A DNA stretch of 33,366 nucleotides from an uncultured Chromatiaceae bacterium (GTDB lineage Bacteria; Pseudomonadota; Gammaproteobacteria; JAADHS01), in the NCBI GenBank assembly GCA_945787615.1, contig CALZJI010000103.1:1-33366 (forward strand). Direction: 5' to 3'. The position numbers were made by a program, and so were the translations under genes. This document shows, piece after piece, positions 1-8,208 of this stretch (its first letter is position 1; every line of letters starts with the position of its first letter). Under the pieces are notes generated by a model, which worked only from the letters and a program-made list of their open reading frames with translations, searched no databases and was not told the origin of the DNA.

Positions 1-1094
1 CCGCCGCCGCGAACTGCCTGACGTGCCTGCGAGGTACTTGGCCTTAAACCGGTTTCTTTAATCACAAGCGAAATGGACATCGACGGCCCGCCGGAGCGTA
101 ACGTATATTCCGGCATGTTATCCGGTATAACGCGTTCTTTAAACCGTTGCTCAAAATCGGCCAACGCGGCTTTGGCTGATGCCTGATCGTGAAAACGCGT
201 GATAAGCTCCTGGGCGAGTTCCACCTTCATATCGCGCGGATTGGCGTGTCCTGAGTCGGCCCGACGGCGCATTTCCTGAATCTCTGAGGACGTTTTTACT
301 AACGAAAGCAATTCAAAGTATCGCCACATGAGCTCGTCAGAGATGGACATGATTTTCCCAAAGATTTCGTTAGGCGGCTCCGCTACGCCAATATAATTCC
401 CGAGTGATTTCGACATCTTCTGAACACCGTCCGTACCTTCAAGTATAGGCATCGTCATCACTACCTGCGGATTCTGACCGTAATGTCGTTGTAACTCCCG
501 ACCAACCAGCATGTTAAACTTCTGATCCGTTCCACCCAATTCCACGTCGGCCTTCATCGCCACCGAGTCATAACCTTGAACGAGCGGATAAAGGAACTCG
601 TGCAATGCGATAGATTGACCTGACGAATACCGTTTTTGAAAATCATCACGCTCTAACATACGCGCAACGGTATGTTTCGCAGCCAGCTGCACGAGATCGG
701 CAGCGGACATTTCGTTCATCCAGCTCGAGTTGAACATGACCAATGTCTTCTCGGGATCCAGCACCTTAAAGATTTGTTGCTCGTAAGTACGCGCATTGTC
801 GATCACCTCATCGCGAGTTAACGGTTTGCGCGTCGCATTTTTTCCGGTCGGATCGCCAATCATGCCTGTAAAATCGCCAATCAAGAATATGACCTCATGA
901 CCCAGATTTTGAAATTGCCGCATTTTGTTCAGCAACACGGTGTGGCCAAGATGCAAATCCGGGGCGGTGGGGTCAAATCCAGCCTTAATTCGTAGCGGCC
1001 GCGCCTCCTTAAGCCGTTCGGCCAGAGCGTCGTTGGTTAATGTTTCTTCGACTCCCCGCTCGAGAAGGTCTACCGCTTCGCCAATCGACGCCAT
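1..1094 (-). CDS. tyrS: Tyrosyl-tRNA synthetase (3' end cut off by window)
   Basis: Charges tRNA-Tyr with tyrosine in the cytosol (class I aminoacyl-tRNA synthetase). Reading the minus strand gives an uninterrupted frame from an ATG at 1094 to the window edge, about 364 residues. The class I signatures are clear: PDLHLGH (HIGH box) early in the protein and QKMSKSLGN (KMSKS loop) in the middle. The end of the visible part enters the C-terminal S4-like RNA-binding domain; the last residues and the stop lie outside the window. AAGGAAG precedes two in-frame ATGs at 1100 and 1094. The second is preferred because it gives 8 nt spacing to GGAAG, against 2 nt for the first. The tyrS, M23 peptidase, anmK, erpA and argC neighbourhood is a familiar gammaproteobacterial arrangement. 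Identification is very secure. Confidence 0.96.
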   Translation of the reverse strand, partial: MASIGEAVDLLERGVEETLTNDALAERLKEARPLRIKAGFDPTAPDLHLGHTVLLNKMRQFQNLGHEVIFLIGDFTGMIGDPTGKNATRKPLTRDEVIDNARTYEQQIFKVLDPEKTLVMFNSSWMNEMSAADLVQLAAKHTVARMLERDDFQKRYSSGQSIALHEFLYPLVQGYDSVAMKADVELGGTDQKFNMLVGRELQRHYGQNPQVVMTMPILEGTDGVQKMSKSLGNYIGVAEPPNEIFGKIMSISDELMWRYFELLSLVKTSSEIQEMRRRADSGHANPRDMKVELAQELITRFHDQASAKAALADFEQRFKERVIPDNMPEYTLRSGGPSMSISLVIKETGLRPSTSQARQAVRGG

Positions 1095-1138
1095 ACTCAT
1101 CACTTCCTTCAAGGTAAATCTACAAATAGAGGGGTCGA

Positions 1139-1144
1139 ATTATA
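1139..1144 (-). promoter_or_regulatory. Candidate -10 element for tyrS
   Basis: On the minus strand a perfect TATAAT lies about 45 nt upstream of the chosen tyrS start, in an AT-rich stretch. No good TTGACA-like -35 is found at 16-18 nt spacing, so this is only a partial promoter match. Confidence 0.3.
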
Positions 1145-1325
1145 ATTTATATAGAGATCACAGCGATATTTTTCATAGTATCGAAGCGCATCCAGGTGGC
1201 ATTGATCGACGCCCAGCAGATGACGTGATTTTGACGCGAGGCCTAAGCCCTTGTTTATGGCGTACACAGGCTTCTAATCCCGTTTCGGCCACAAAAACCT
1301 GACTATTTCGAAGCGCGATTGACTA

Positions 1326-1352
1326 TAAATTTTTCTGGATCGCTGCCGTTAC
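1326..1352 (+). promoter_or_regulatory. Candidate sigma-28 (FliA) promoter of the receiver-CheC-DGC operon
   Basis: TAAATTTT (1326-1333), exactly 11 nt, then GCCGTTAC (1345-1352). The enterobacterial FliA consensus is TAAAGTTT-N11-GCCGATAA, so 7 of 8 and 6 of 8 positions match with ideal spacing. The predicted start of transcription would leave a leader of about 40 nt before the ATG at 1402. A late-flagellar sigma factor suits a CheY/CheC-type operon. This is a motif match by eye only. Confidence 0.5.
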
Positions 1353-1401
1353 CCTAAAACGTTGGAGATGTTGGACAAAAAATGGGACTGGAATTCCGAA
1401 A

Positions 1402-1767
1402 ATGACTACCCCAATAACGATCGTTGACGATTCCGCAATGTCGCGCAAGCTCATGACCCGAGCTCTACCCGCCGGTTGGGATGTGGAAATTTCACAGGCG
1501 ACGAACGGAAAAGAGGCGCTGGAAGCGTATCATGCAGGCAAAGCCGATGTAATGTTTCTGGATCTGACCATGCCCGTCATGGATGGATACGAAGTGCTCG
1601 AAACATTGAAAAAAGAAGGCCTGAACACTTTCGTGGTCGTTGTGTCCGCCGATATTCAACCGAAAGCCCAGGAGCGGGTTATGTCACTAGGTGCAATGGC
1701 GTTCATTAAAAAACCCGTCAACACGGAAGAAGTGACTAAGATTTTAAAAGAGTACGGGATAATATGA
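1402..1767 (+). CDS. Single-domain response regulator (CheY-like receiver)
   Basis: A stand-alone receiver domain of 121 residues without an output domain, the size of CheY. All conserved residues are present: acidic pair D9/D10, phospho-acceptor D54 in MFLDLTMP, S82 at the Ser/Thr switch position and K104 in IKKP. It probably takes phosphate from a histidine kinase elsewhere in the genome. Its TGA overlaps the ATG of the CheC-like gene (ATGA), indicating translational coupling. Together with the next gene it makes a natural phosphatase-substrate pair. No strong Shine-Dalgarno sequence is visible; GGAATT lies about 8 nt before the start. Whether it acts on the flagellar motor or only controls the downstream cyclase cannot be told from sequence. 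Confidence 0.9.
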   Translation: MTTPITIVDDSAMSRKLMTRALPAGWDVEISQATNGKEALEAYHAGKADVMFLDLTMPVMDGYEVLETLKKEGLNTFVVVVSADIQPKAQERVMSLGAMAFIKKPVNTEEVTKILKEYGII

Positions 1768-2378
1768 GCATTACGCCACTCACTGAGGATCAGAGGGATG
1801 CGCTCCAGGAGGTTCTCAACATTGCCATGGGGCAAGCCGGAGACTCGTTGGCGCGTATTCTCGATGCATTTGTAGAGCTTTCCGTGCCACGAATCCGAAT
1901 CGTTGAAGTGAAAGAGGTCACAAATACGATTCGGGAAATGGTGGGTAACACGGCAGATGTCACTGCCGTTAGACAAGCATTTTTTGACGACTTGCGCGGT
2001 GAAGCGATCGTAGTCATGGACGAAAACGGATGCAGAGATCTCGCAGACCTAATGGGTTACGACGACAACCTCGATTGCCAAGCCGAGCAAGAGCTGTTAC
2101 TCGATGTGAGCAACGTTTTGGTTGGCGCGATTCTCAACGGTGTCACCGAAACGTTAGGCACATCACTTAGCTATTCGGCGCCCTCCATCATGGCCGAACG
2201 CTGCCCGGTGGACCATATCATTGATCCGCGAAATTTATCCTGGACACACGCGCTATTACTCGAAGTCAACTATAGCCTGAAGAATCGCGGCTTCAAAAGC
2301 CACCTTCTCTTACTAATGGCCGAAGAAGCCATAGAATCGCTACGCAAAGCCGTAGACGATTTCGTGGAATCCATCTAA
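1764..2378 (+). CDS. CheC-family CheY-phosphate phosphatase
   Basis: A 204-residue protein of the CheC/CheX/FliY family, which dephosphorylates receiver proteins. The family active-site pattern [DS]-x3-E-x2-N-x22-P occurs twice. The first site is D12, E16, N19 and P42 with the exact spacing. The second is E110, D114, N117 and P140, again with x22, but with Asp at the usual Glu position. Two pseudo-symmetric sites are typical of CheC rather than CheX. The gene overlaps the upstream receiver gene by 4 nt and its TAA overlaps the ATG of the cyclase (TAATG), so the three genes look like one translation-coupled operon. The likely substrate is the adjacent receiver. A separate partner such as CheD is not encoded here. 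Confidence 0.85.
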   Translation: MSITPLTEDQRDALQEVLNIAMGQAGDSLARILDAFVELSVPRIRIVEVKEVTNTIREMVGNTADVTAVRQAFFDDLRGEAIVVMDENGCRDLADLMGYDDNLDCQAEQELLLDVSNVLVGAILNGVTETLGTSLSYSAPSIMAERCPVDHIIDPRNLSWTHALLLEVNYSLKNRGFKSHLLLLMAEEAIESLRKAVDDFVESI

Positions 2379-3334
2379 TGACCATGCAACTGAATTCAGC
2401 GCCGTTGCTGGATTTCATCGTTGGTAAAATCAACGTGGGTGTCTTCGTTATAAATAGGGACATGGATATAGTGCTTTGGAACCACTTTATGGAAACCTAC
2501 AGTGGATTAAAAGCCGATGACGCCGTGGGGACCAACGTATTCGATCAATTTCCCGAGTTACCCCGCAGGTGGCTAGAACGCAAAATCAATAGCGTATTTG
2601 TTCTAAAAAACTTCGCGTTTACGTCCTGGGAGCAACGCCCCTACCTGTTTAAGTTCCCGCACAACCGTCCCGTGACGGGGGGGGTCGACTGCATGCGCCA
2701 GAATTGCACTTTTCTGCCCGTGCGTAACGAAGCTGGCGACGTAGAACACGTGTGCGTAACGTTGCTTGACGTTACAGACACGAGCATCTACCAAAGCATG
2801 ATGAAAGACGCGCTTCGGCGACTCGCCGACGCCAGCAATCGAGACGGCTTGACGGGCATTTATAACCGGCGCTTTTTAGAAACGTCGCTTGATAAAGAAT
2901 TTTCACGTGTCCGGCGCTATGGCGGTACGCTATCGTTTATTCTACTAGACATCGACTTCTTCAAGAAAGTTAACGATAACCTTGGCCACCTCGCTGGAGA
3001 CGAAGTGCTAAGGCGCGCAGCGGAAATTTTTTCCCACACTATTCGCGATTCGGATACGTTGGGCCGCTACGGTGGCGAGGAATTTGCCGTTATCTTGCCG
3101 CAAACCGAGCTCGACGGCGCCGTGATTTTGGCGGAAAGATTACGGCAAAATATCGAAGAGGCAGAAATTCTCTATGACAAAAACCCTATCCCGGTAACCA
3201 TTAGCTTAGGTGTTACCCAACTGAGTGATGACGTCGCTGCCTATGAACAATTAATAAACGACGCGGACATCGCCCTCTATCAGTCAAAAGAAAACGGTCG
3301 TAACAAGGTCACCGCATTTAAGCCGTCTGTATAA
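2378..3334 (+). CDS. PAS-GGDEF diguanylate cyclase
   Basis: A 318-residue cytosolic protein that should make cyclic di-GMP from two GTP. An N-terminal PAS domain (about residues 10-135) is followed by a short helical linker and a GGDEF domain (about 155-316). The catalytic loop is intact as GGEEF (232-236), with the metal-binding Asp in LLDIDFFKK near 191. An RxxD product-inhibition site (R223-D226) lies exactly five residues before GGEEF. The PAS domain has a CMRQNC element (C105, C110) that might bind a cofactor or sense redox state; that is speculative. No transmembrane segment is seen. Translational coupling to the CheC-like gene suggests that the receiver and phosphatase control cyclase activity or localisation. 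Confidence 0.93.
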   Translation: MTMQLNSAPLLDFIVGKINVGVFVINRDMDIVLWNHFMETYSGLKADDAVGTNVFDQFPELPRRWLERKINSVFVLKNFAFTSWEQRPYLFKFPHNRPVTGGVDCMRQNCTFLPVRNEAGDVEHVCVTLLDVTDTSIYQSMMKDALRRLADASNRDGLTGIYNRRFLETSLDKEFSRVRRYGGTLSFILLDIDFFKKVNDNLGHLAGDEVLRRAAEIFSHTIRDSDTLGRYGGEEFAVILPQTELDGAVILAERLRQNIEEAEILYDKNPIPVTISLGVTQLSDDVAAYEQLINDADIALYQSKENGRNKVTAFKPSV

Positions 3335-3442
3335 GGCGTTATGCACATAAAGAAGTGTATCTTTGTCCGACTACCACCGCACCGCCCCTCGTTTTTTCAA
3401 AAGCGTTCTAACGTCAACGCCATAGTAAATACGCGCTGGGGC

Positions 3443-3470
3443 TGGCCAAACCGTTAAAAACGGTTACAAT
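3443..3470 (+). promoter_or_regulatory. Candidate sigma-70 promoter with inverted repeat in the spacer
   Basis: TGGCCA (3443-3448), 16 nt, TACAAT (3465-3470), about 110 nt upstream of the M23 peptidase start. The spacer is almost entirely a perfect inverted repeat, AACCGTT-AAA-AACGGTT (3449-3465), which could be an operator for a dimeric regulator. No T-tract follows, so it is unlikely to be a terminator of the preceding operon. Confidence 0.35.
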
Positions 3471-3581
3471 AGCCGCTGTGAATACTGTGATACGTATGTT
3501 CACTTTGTGCCGGGTAATTAAAATATTACGGATACACTGCCGCTATAGAGGAAGGGGCTTAACAAATATTCCGGATGCGAC

Positions 3582-5015
3582 GTGAAAACCAACTCGTTTA
3601 TCAATCAAGACTATTTATATCGAATTGAAGACGCGCCGGGGAGGGGCCGTAAGATCTCACGCCCGCTTCTACTCCTCGTCGGTGGCGCACTCATCGGCAT
3701 AGTCGCCGCTTTGGTCTTTATTCCGGATGATGCGAGAGCAACGCGCCCCAAAAAGACCGCCACCGAAGACCCTAGCCATCAAGTCTTGAAGCAGCATGTT
3801 ACGGCACCCATTACGCTGCCGGAACCCTCTGCAGCACCAACACTTCCGGCGGTACGCCAAGATCAAACACCCCAGCGGACCACTCAGCCCGCCAGGATAG
3901 AGCAACGCATCGAATGGCGTACGGTTAAAGTTAAGCGAGGGGACAACCTTGCGGCGATCTTTTCTCGCCTTGGCGTCAGCGCGAAACAGCTTCACGAGAT
4001 TATGTCTCTCGGGGATGATACAAAAAAACTAAAACGCATCTACCCAGGGGACATCTTTAAAGTGAGCGTAAACAGCTCTAGCGAACTGCAAATCCTAAAC
4101 TACGAACTCAACGACACCCAAAAACTGGAAATTCGCCGCACGAAAGAAGGATTTGAAGCAGAAACCGTATTATTACCCCTCGACACACGATTAGCCTACG
4201 CAAGCGGCACCATAAACAGCTCCCTGTTTGTCGCCGCGCAAAAAGCAGGGCTCACCGATAAACTCACGATGGAATTGGCCGGTATCTTCGGTTGGGACAT
4301 CGATTTTGCCCTCGACATTCGCGAAGGTGACCATTTCGCTGTGTTATACGAAGAACTGTATCGACACGGTGAGAAACTAAAAAACGGAAACATTGTGGCA
4401 GCCGAATTCACCAATCGAGGTGATGCATTTGAAGCGATACGCTTTACACCAGAAAACGGCCGTACAGAATATTACACCCCAGAGGGTTTAAGCATGCGGA
4501 AAACATTTTTGCGCACACCCGTCGAGTTTACACGTATAAGCTCTCGCTTTAGTACTGGCCGAAAACATCCCGTGTTAAACCGTATCCGCGCTCATAAAGG
4601 CGTCGATTACGCAGCGCCAACGGGGACTCCTGTCCAGGCCACGGGGGACGGTAAAATTATCCACCGAGGCCGCAAAGGGGGCTATGGAAAAACTGTCGCC
4701 ATTCAACATGGCAACCAGTACAGCACCCTATATGCCCATTTATCCAGTTACGCTCGCGGCGCACGATCCGGGAGCCGCGTACGCCAGGGTCAAGTCATCG
4801 GCTACGTAGGACAAACGGGGCTCGCAACGGGGCCTCACTTGCATTATGAATTTCGCCTAAATGGCGTCCATCGTAACCCACTTACGGTCCGCTTTCCCAA
4901 TGCTGATCCGTTACCCAAACACTACGAGAGCGACTTTCAGCGAGTCGTGGACAGCGTCCTTGCCACAATGGATAGCTATAAGCAAACTCGCGTGGCTTTG
5001 AATCGAAGCGAGTAA
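3582..5015 (+). CDS. M23 family cell-wall endopeptidase with LysM-like domain
   Basis: A 477-residue inner-membrane-anchored protein of the MepM/OapA-like type that cuts peptidoglycan cross-links. A cytoplasmic N-terminus is followed by one membrane segment (about 28-47), a Pro/Thr-rich linker, an OapA/LysM-like domain (about 112-163) and a C-terminal LytM/M23 domain. The zinc ligands are H338 and D342 (HKGVD) and H421 (HLHYE), with H386 (YAHL) and H419 completing the active site, so it should be catalytically competent. The only in-frame start fitting this N-terminus is GTG at 3582; the purine-rich GAAGGGG lies rather far upstream. The gene sits before anmK, which recycles anhydro-MurNAc, so two cell-wall turnover functions are adjacent, as in related gammaproteobacteria. 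Confidence 0.92.
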   Translation: MKTNSFINQDYLYRIEDAPGRGRKISRPLLLLVGGALIGIVAALVFIPDDARATRPKKTATEDPSHQVLKQHVTAPITLPEPSAAPTLPAVRQDQTPQRTTQPARIEQRIEWRTVKVKRGDNLAAIFSRLGVSAKQLHEIMSLGDDTKKLKRIYPGDIFKVSVNSSSELQILNYELNDTQKLEIRRTKEGFEAETVLLPLDTRLAYASGTINSSLFVAAQKAGLTDKLTMELAGIFGWDIDFALDIREGDHFAVLYEELYRHGEKLKNGNIVAAEFTNRGDAFEAIRFTPENGRTEYYTPEGLSMRKTFLRTPVEFTRISSRFSTGRKHPVLNRIRAHKGVDYAAPTGTPVQATGDGKIIHRGRKGGYGKTVAIQHGNQYSTLYAHLSSYARGARSGSRVRQGQVIGYVGQTGLATGPHLHYEFRLNGVHRNPLTVRFPNADPLPKHYESDFQRVVDSVLATMDSYKQTRVALNRSE

Positions 5016-5183
5016 TCTCCGCTGTCAATACAGGACTCCGACTCCCTCCACGATTTATCTGAACAGACCCAACCCCGTCGCGTAATTATTGAATTCCAAG
5101 CACGTCCTAACTCGCCTAACACGGTGCAATCACCGATAATTGCGTTCATTGTTTCCTCAAATCTTCACCAAGGCGACTGAGCT

Positions 5184-6314
5184 ATGCCTGAATATTATGT
5201 AGGCCTGATGTCTGGAACCAGTATGGATGGAATAGACGCCGTCCTCGTTGATTTGGGCACGATGCCTCCATCCTGCGCTGGCCGTAAGCACCGCCCGATG
5301 CCCGGTGATCTCAGAAAACTGCTCATCAATATTGCTACGAGCCAGGCTATTCGGCCCCAACAATTCGCATCTGCGGATGTGCAATTTGGGCGTTTGGCCG
5401 CTGAGACCGTGGTCCAGCTTCTCTCCGATACCAAACTTCGCGCTCCAGCGGTAAACGCTATCGGCAGTCACGGACAAACAATTTATCACTGCCCAACAAG
5501 TGATACTCCCACAAGCATTCAAGTCGGTGACCCAAATATTATCGCCGAAATCACAGGAATTACGACGGTCGCCGATTTTCGCCGCCGGGATATCGCAGCG
5601 AGAGGGCAAGGTGCCCCTTTGGTTCCCGCGTTCCATAACGCCGCATTCTGGTCGCCCGTCGAAGATCGCTGCGTGGTCAACATCGGGGGTATGGCGAATA
5701 TTACGGTGCTTCCGCGCAATGAAGCGGAACCCGTAACGGGATTTGATACCGGCCCCGGGAACGTTTTAATGGACTTGTGGAGCGAGACTCATACGGGCAA
5801 TCCCCTAGACAAAGATGGAATATGGGCGGCGGCGGGAAAGATTGACAATCAGCTGCTTACCCACTTCCTTCAGGACTCGTATTTTTCGCTATCGCCGCCA
5901 AAAAGCACTGGGCGCGAGTGTTTTAATGCGGATTGGTTAAATAACCACCTCGAGAGCGAAGCCGCTCGTGAAAAACAACACCTAATCCCGCAGGACGTAC
6001 AGGCGACACTATGCGAACTAACCGCGCTGGCCATTTCGGATGCCATCTGTCGCTGGGCACCTAACACCCAGCGGTTACTCGTTTGCGGAGGTGGCGTGCA
6101 CAATAAAACATTGCTGCAACGCTTAGAAAGTCACATTTCCTACCCGATTCAGTCGACGACGGAGTTCGGCGTTGAACCGGACTGGGTAGAAGCCGTAGCC
6201 TTCGCCTGGCTCGCCAAACAAACCCTGGGCGGGCACGCCGGCAACATCCCGACAGTCACCGGTGCCGTTAGGCCCGTGGTCTTGGGCGGAATATACCCTG
6301 GTGGATACGCCTAA
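5184..6314 (+). CDS. anmK: Anhydro-N-acetylmuramic acid kinase
   Basis: Phosphorylates and ring-opens 1,6-anhydro-N-acetylmuramic acid to MurNAc-6-phosphate with ATP, in cytosolic recycling of peptidoglycan fragments. It has 376 residues, normal for the family. Signatures include GLMSGTSMDGID near the N-terminus, GSHGQT, VVNIGGMAN, GFDTGPGN and a C-terminal CGGGVHN. The start ATG at 5184 has only a weak AAGG upstream. It follows the M23 peptidase by 168 nt on the same strand and converges with erpA on the other. Confidence 0.96.
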   Translation: MPEYYVGLMSGTSMDGIDAVLVDLGTMPPSCAGRKHRPMPGDLRKLLINIATSQAIRPQQFASADVQFGRLAAETVVQLLSDTKLRAPAVNAIGSHGQTIYHCPTSDTPTSIQVGDPNIIAEITGITTVADFRRRDIAARGQGAPLVPAFHNAAFWSPVEDRCVVNIGGMANITVLPRNEAEPVTGFDTGPGNVLMDLWSETHTGNPLDKDGIWAAAGKIDNQLLTHFLQDSYFSLSPPKSTGRECFNADWLNNHLESEAAREKQHLIPQDVQATLCELTALAISDAICRWAPNTQRLLVCGGGVHNKTLLQRLESHISYPIQSTTEFGVEPDWVEAVAFAWLAKQTLGGHAGNIPTVTGAVRPVVLGGIYPGGYA

Positions 6315-6455
6315 CAGACAGTCGAAGCGGGCTGCCGAACAACACCAATCGCGTTATCGAAAGGTTGCCGCCCATTTAATTTACTTAGTAGCGGCTCACC
6401 TGTATAGGAATGGCAGATGCCAGACTAAGCTCAAATGACCGGCAATTAAGGACTC

Positions 6456-6480
6456 AAAAAAGGAAGGCCCGCGCGCCCTA
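6456..6480 (-). terminator. Possible rho-independent terminator after erpA
   Basis: Read on the minus strand, AGGGC-GCGCGG-GCCTT (5 pairs including one G-T) is followed by CC and a run of six T, about 50 nt downstream of the erpA stop. The stem is short, so this is only moderately convincing. Confidence 0.4.
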
Positions 6481-6530
6481 TTTCGACTGGCGTTCGATTG
6501 ACAATGGTAATGGGGTAAGACTAACCGATT

Positions 6531-6902
6531 TTAAACACTAAACGACGACCCACAGCCGCATGTCGTTGTCGCGTTTGGGTTACGGATAACGAAGTGTGCG
6601 CCTTCCAAACCTTCCGTATAATCGATTTCAGCACCAACCAAGTACTGGAAACTCATTGGATCGATGAGCAAGGTAACCCCACTTTTCTCGACCACGGTAT
6701 CCCCGTCGTTGACGCTTTCATCAAAACTAAAGCCGTACTGAAATCCGGAACAACCTCCTCCGGAGATAAAAACGCGGAGCTTGAGGTCATTGTTACCCTC
6801 TTCTTCGATTAGGTCTTTGACTTTCTCGGCCGCATTATCGGTAAAAACAAGCGGGCTGGGAATGTCTGAATTCGCGACGTCTGCTGATATTACTTCACTC
6901 AT
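6531..6902 (-). CDS. erpA: A-type iron-sulfur cluster carrier ErpA
   Basis: Receives Fe-S clusters from the scaffold and passes them to apoproteins, notably enzymes of isoprenoid synthesis and respiration. It has 123 residues with the three invariant cysteines C51 ([11 protein letters not shown]), C115 and C117 (TCGCGSSF). The longer N-terminal extension and C-terminal SSFSV favour ErpA over IscA, as does the neighbourhood with anmK and argC. A strong AGGAAG lies 5 nt before the ATG at 6902. A good sigma-70 promoter match lies between it and the bactofilin gene, so it may be transcribed on its own as well as by readthrough. Confidence 0.94.
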   Translation of the reverse strand: MSEVISADVANSDIPSPLVFTDNAAEKVKDLIEEEGNNDLKLRVFISGGGCSGFQYGFSFDESVNDGDTVVEKSGVTLLIDPMSFQYLVGAEIDYTEGLEGAHFVIRNPNATTTCGCGSSFSV

Positions 6903-6932
6903 GATTGCTTCCTAAGATACATATACTTATTG

Positions 6933-6960
6933 AATATAATATAATTCTGGACGAAATCAA
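6933..6960 (-). promoter_or_regulatory. Candidate sigma-70 promoter for erpA
   Basis: On the minus strand TTGATT (6960-6955), a 16 nt spacer, then TATATT (6938-6933), about 30 nt before the erpA start. The -35 matches the consensus at 4 of 6 positions and the -10 at 5 of 6. The element lies directly after the bactofilin stop codon. Confidence 0.5.
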
Positions 6961-7374
6961 TCAAGTATTATTGGCTTCCGACTGAACCACCGGTTGGCGT
7001 TCCTCTTCCACCATTTCGTTTACGTGTATGAGCTGACCGTTCACTTCGGCACCCATGGCCATTTCTATCCGATTATAGTAGATATTGCCGGTGACACATG
7101 CGTTGGGCGCCAATTCAACGGTTTCCGTGGCGTGAACATCGCCGACCACGCTACCGTCCAATATGAGATGGGGAACGTGAACATCGCCTTCGATGGTCGC
7201 CTCCTCCCCGACGGTAAGTACGGCCATCTGATCCTCCATATCCGAAACATCACCTTTCACCACGCCGTCGATATGCAATCCACCTTGGAACACGATCCCG
7301 CCGCGAATCTCGGTTTCTTTCCCTATCAAGGTGTTAACTTTCGAATTGCGGCCCTTCTTTTTACTATCCCACAT
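6961..7374 (-). CDS. Bactofilin (polymer-forming cytoskeletal protein)
   Basis: A 137-residue bactofilin, a small beta-helical protein that polymerises without nucleotide and organises cell-envelope enzymes. The central region (about 14-118) shows the glycine- and valine-rich periodicity of the right-handed beta-helix, with repeats such as IRGGIVFQGGLHIDG, EATIEGDV and NIYYNRIEM. The N-terminus is short and basic and the C-terminus charged and probably disordered, as usual. It lies 13 nt downstream of the coiled-coil membrane protein gene and is probably co-transcribed with it. Because bactofilins can recruit M23 peptidases in other bacteria, the nearby M23 gene is a possible partner; that link is inference. 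Confidence 0.9.
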   Translation of the reverse strand: MWDSKKKGRNSKVNTLIGKETEIRGGIVFQGGLHIDGVVKGDVSDMEDQMAVLTVGEEATIEGDVHVPHLILDGSVVGDVHATETVELAPNACVTGNIYYNRIEMAMGAEVNGQLIHVNEMVEEERQPVVQSEANNT

Positions 7375-7387
7375 ATGTTTTCACTCC

Positions 7388-8164
7388 TCATGTGGCCACG
7401 TTAGACCATTGGAAAACCTTTTCCACGTCCTTCGCCTTCGCCCCTTGGGGCGTAACGCGAACCGTAACACGCATTGGCTCGAAGGTGTCCGGCAAAATAA
7501 AATCACCTTGAAAATTCTGGAAATACTTAAACCGATACTTTAGGCTGGTCATTTCGCCGCCGGACAATTCCTTCAGGGACAACGACTTCTGTTCGCCATC
7601 CTGAACACCGGCAACAATGAATGTCACCGTTCCCGTGACCCGCCGCGCCCTCGCCGGACCTTGGATCAATATAAGCTTAAAATGAAAATCATTACCCTCA
7701 CTAAGACGCTCTAATTTCAGGTTCTGAACTTGCACGCCCAAGGATGCGTCTGCCGGAGATACAATACCTTGGTAGAACGAAACTTGCTGTTTTAACTCCG
7801 CGAGCTCATCCTGCAGCAATCTAAGGCTATCTTCGACCGCCGTATACGCTTTTTCATCGACCACCGTGGAACGCTCGAACACGGCAATCTTCTCCCGAAG
7901 CTCCATGTTTTCACCGTTGCGTTCACGAAGGCGCAGCTCGAGTATGTTGATCTGCCGCTGGGTTTCATCGGCATCGTAACCCGCCCGCTGGCGGCCAAAA
8001 TCATACAACCCCCAGCTTCCCCAAGCGAGAAACGCCGTCACTACTGCGACGAGTAAGATCGTGCGAAGCGGCTGTCGCCGTCTAATCACGTGATGCGTCG
8101 TTGCTTCTACCATGGCCCAATTCGTACTCTGCCGAGGCTTGCGCAAAGCAACGCCCGGCGACAT
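7388..8164 (-). CDS. Membrane-anchored coiled-coil protein (DUF6776-like)
   Basis: A 258-residue protein of unknown function resembling the gammaproteobacterial family annotated DUF6776. It has a basic N-terminus, one membrane segment (about 34-52), a predicted coiled coil (about 65-130, rich in E, L, R and Q), and a beta-rich C-terminal domain (about 145-255) presumably in the periplasm. The open frame allows ATG at 8164 or 8113. The second would remove 17 residues and keep the membrane segment; neither has a strong Shine-Dalgarno sequence. It is followed after 13 nt by the bactofilin gene, so it may be the membrane partner of the bactofilin polymer. That role is inferred from position only. 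Confidence 0.75.
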   Translation of the reverse strand: MSPGVALRKPRQSTNWAMVEATTHHVIRRRQPLRTILLVAVVTAFLAWGSWGLYDFGRQRAGYDADETQRQINILELRLRERNGENMELREKIAVFERSTVVDEKAYTAVEDSLRLLQDELAELKQQVSFYQGIVSPADASLGVQVQNLKLERLSEGNDFHFKLILIQGPARARRVTGTVTFIVAGVQDGEQKSLSLKELSGGEMTSLKYRFKYFQNFQGDFILPDTFEPMRVTVRVTPQGAKAKDVEKVFQWSNVAT

Positions 8165-8208
8165 TCAGGTCGCTCAACTACCCCCTAACACATGAAAATC
8201 TCGCCCTG

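Larger units (their letters stand above)
1101..1401. other. Divergent intergenic region, tyrS / receiver gene
   Basis: About 300 bases with no convincing gene. It holds the possible tyrS -10 element on the left and the sigma-28-like promoter of the receiver operon on the right. The nonamer TCGAAGCGC occurs twice as a direct repeat (1181-1189 and 1308-1316), with no known meaning. A plus-strand open frame crossing this stretch starts inside tyrS on the antisense strand and has no protein-like composition. Confidence 0.5.

Noticed and set aside
925-1302. Plus-strand frame over the tyrS 5' end and the intergenic region
   Set aside because: Largely antisense to tyrS, which has unmistakable class I synthetase motifs.
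1181-1316. Direct repeat TCGAAGCGC (1181-1189 and 1308-1316)
   Set aside because: Nine bases, two copies, no further extension or dyad symmetry; could be chance.
6994-7404. Long plus-strand frame antisense to the bactofilin gene
   Set aside because: The bactofilin on the minus strand has family-typical beta-helix repeats; the antisense frame looks like a mirror artefact.
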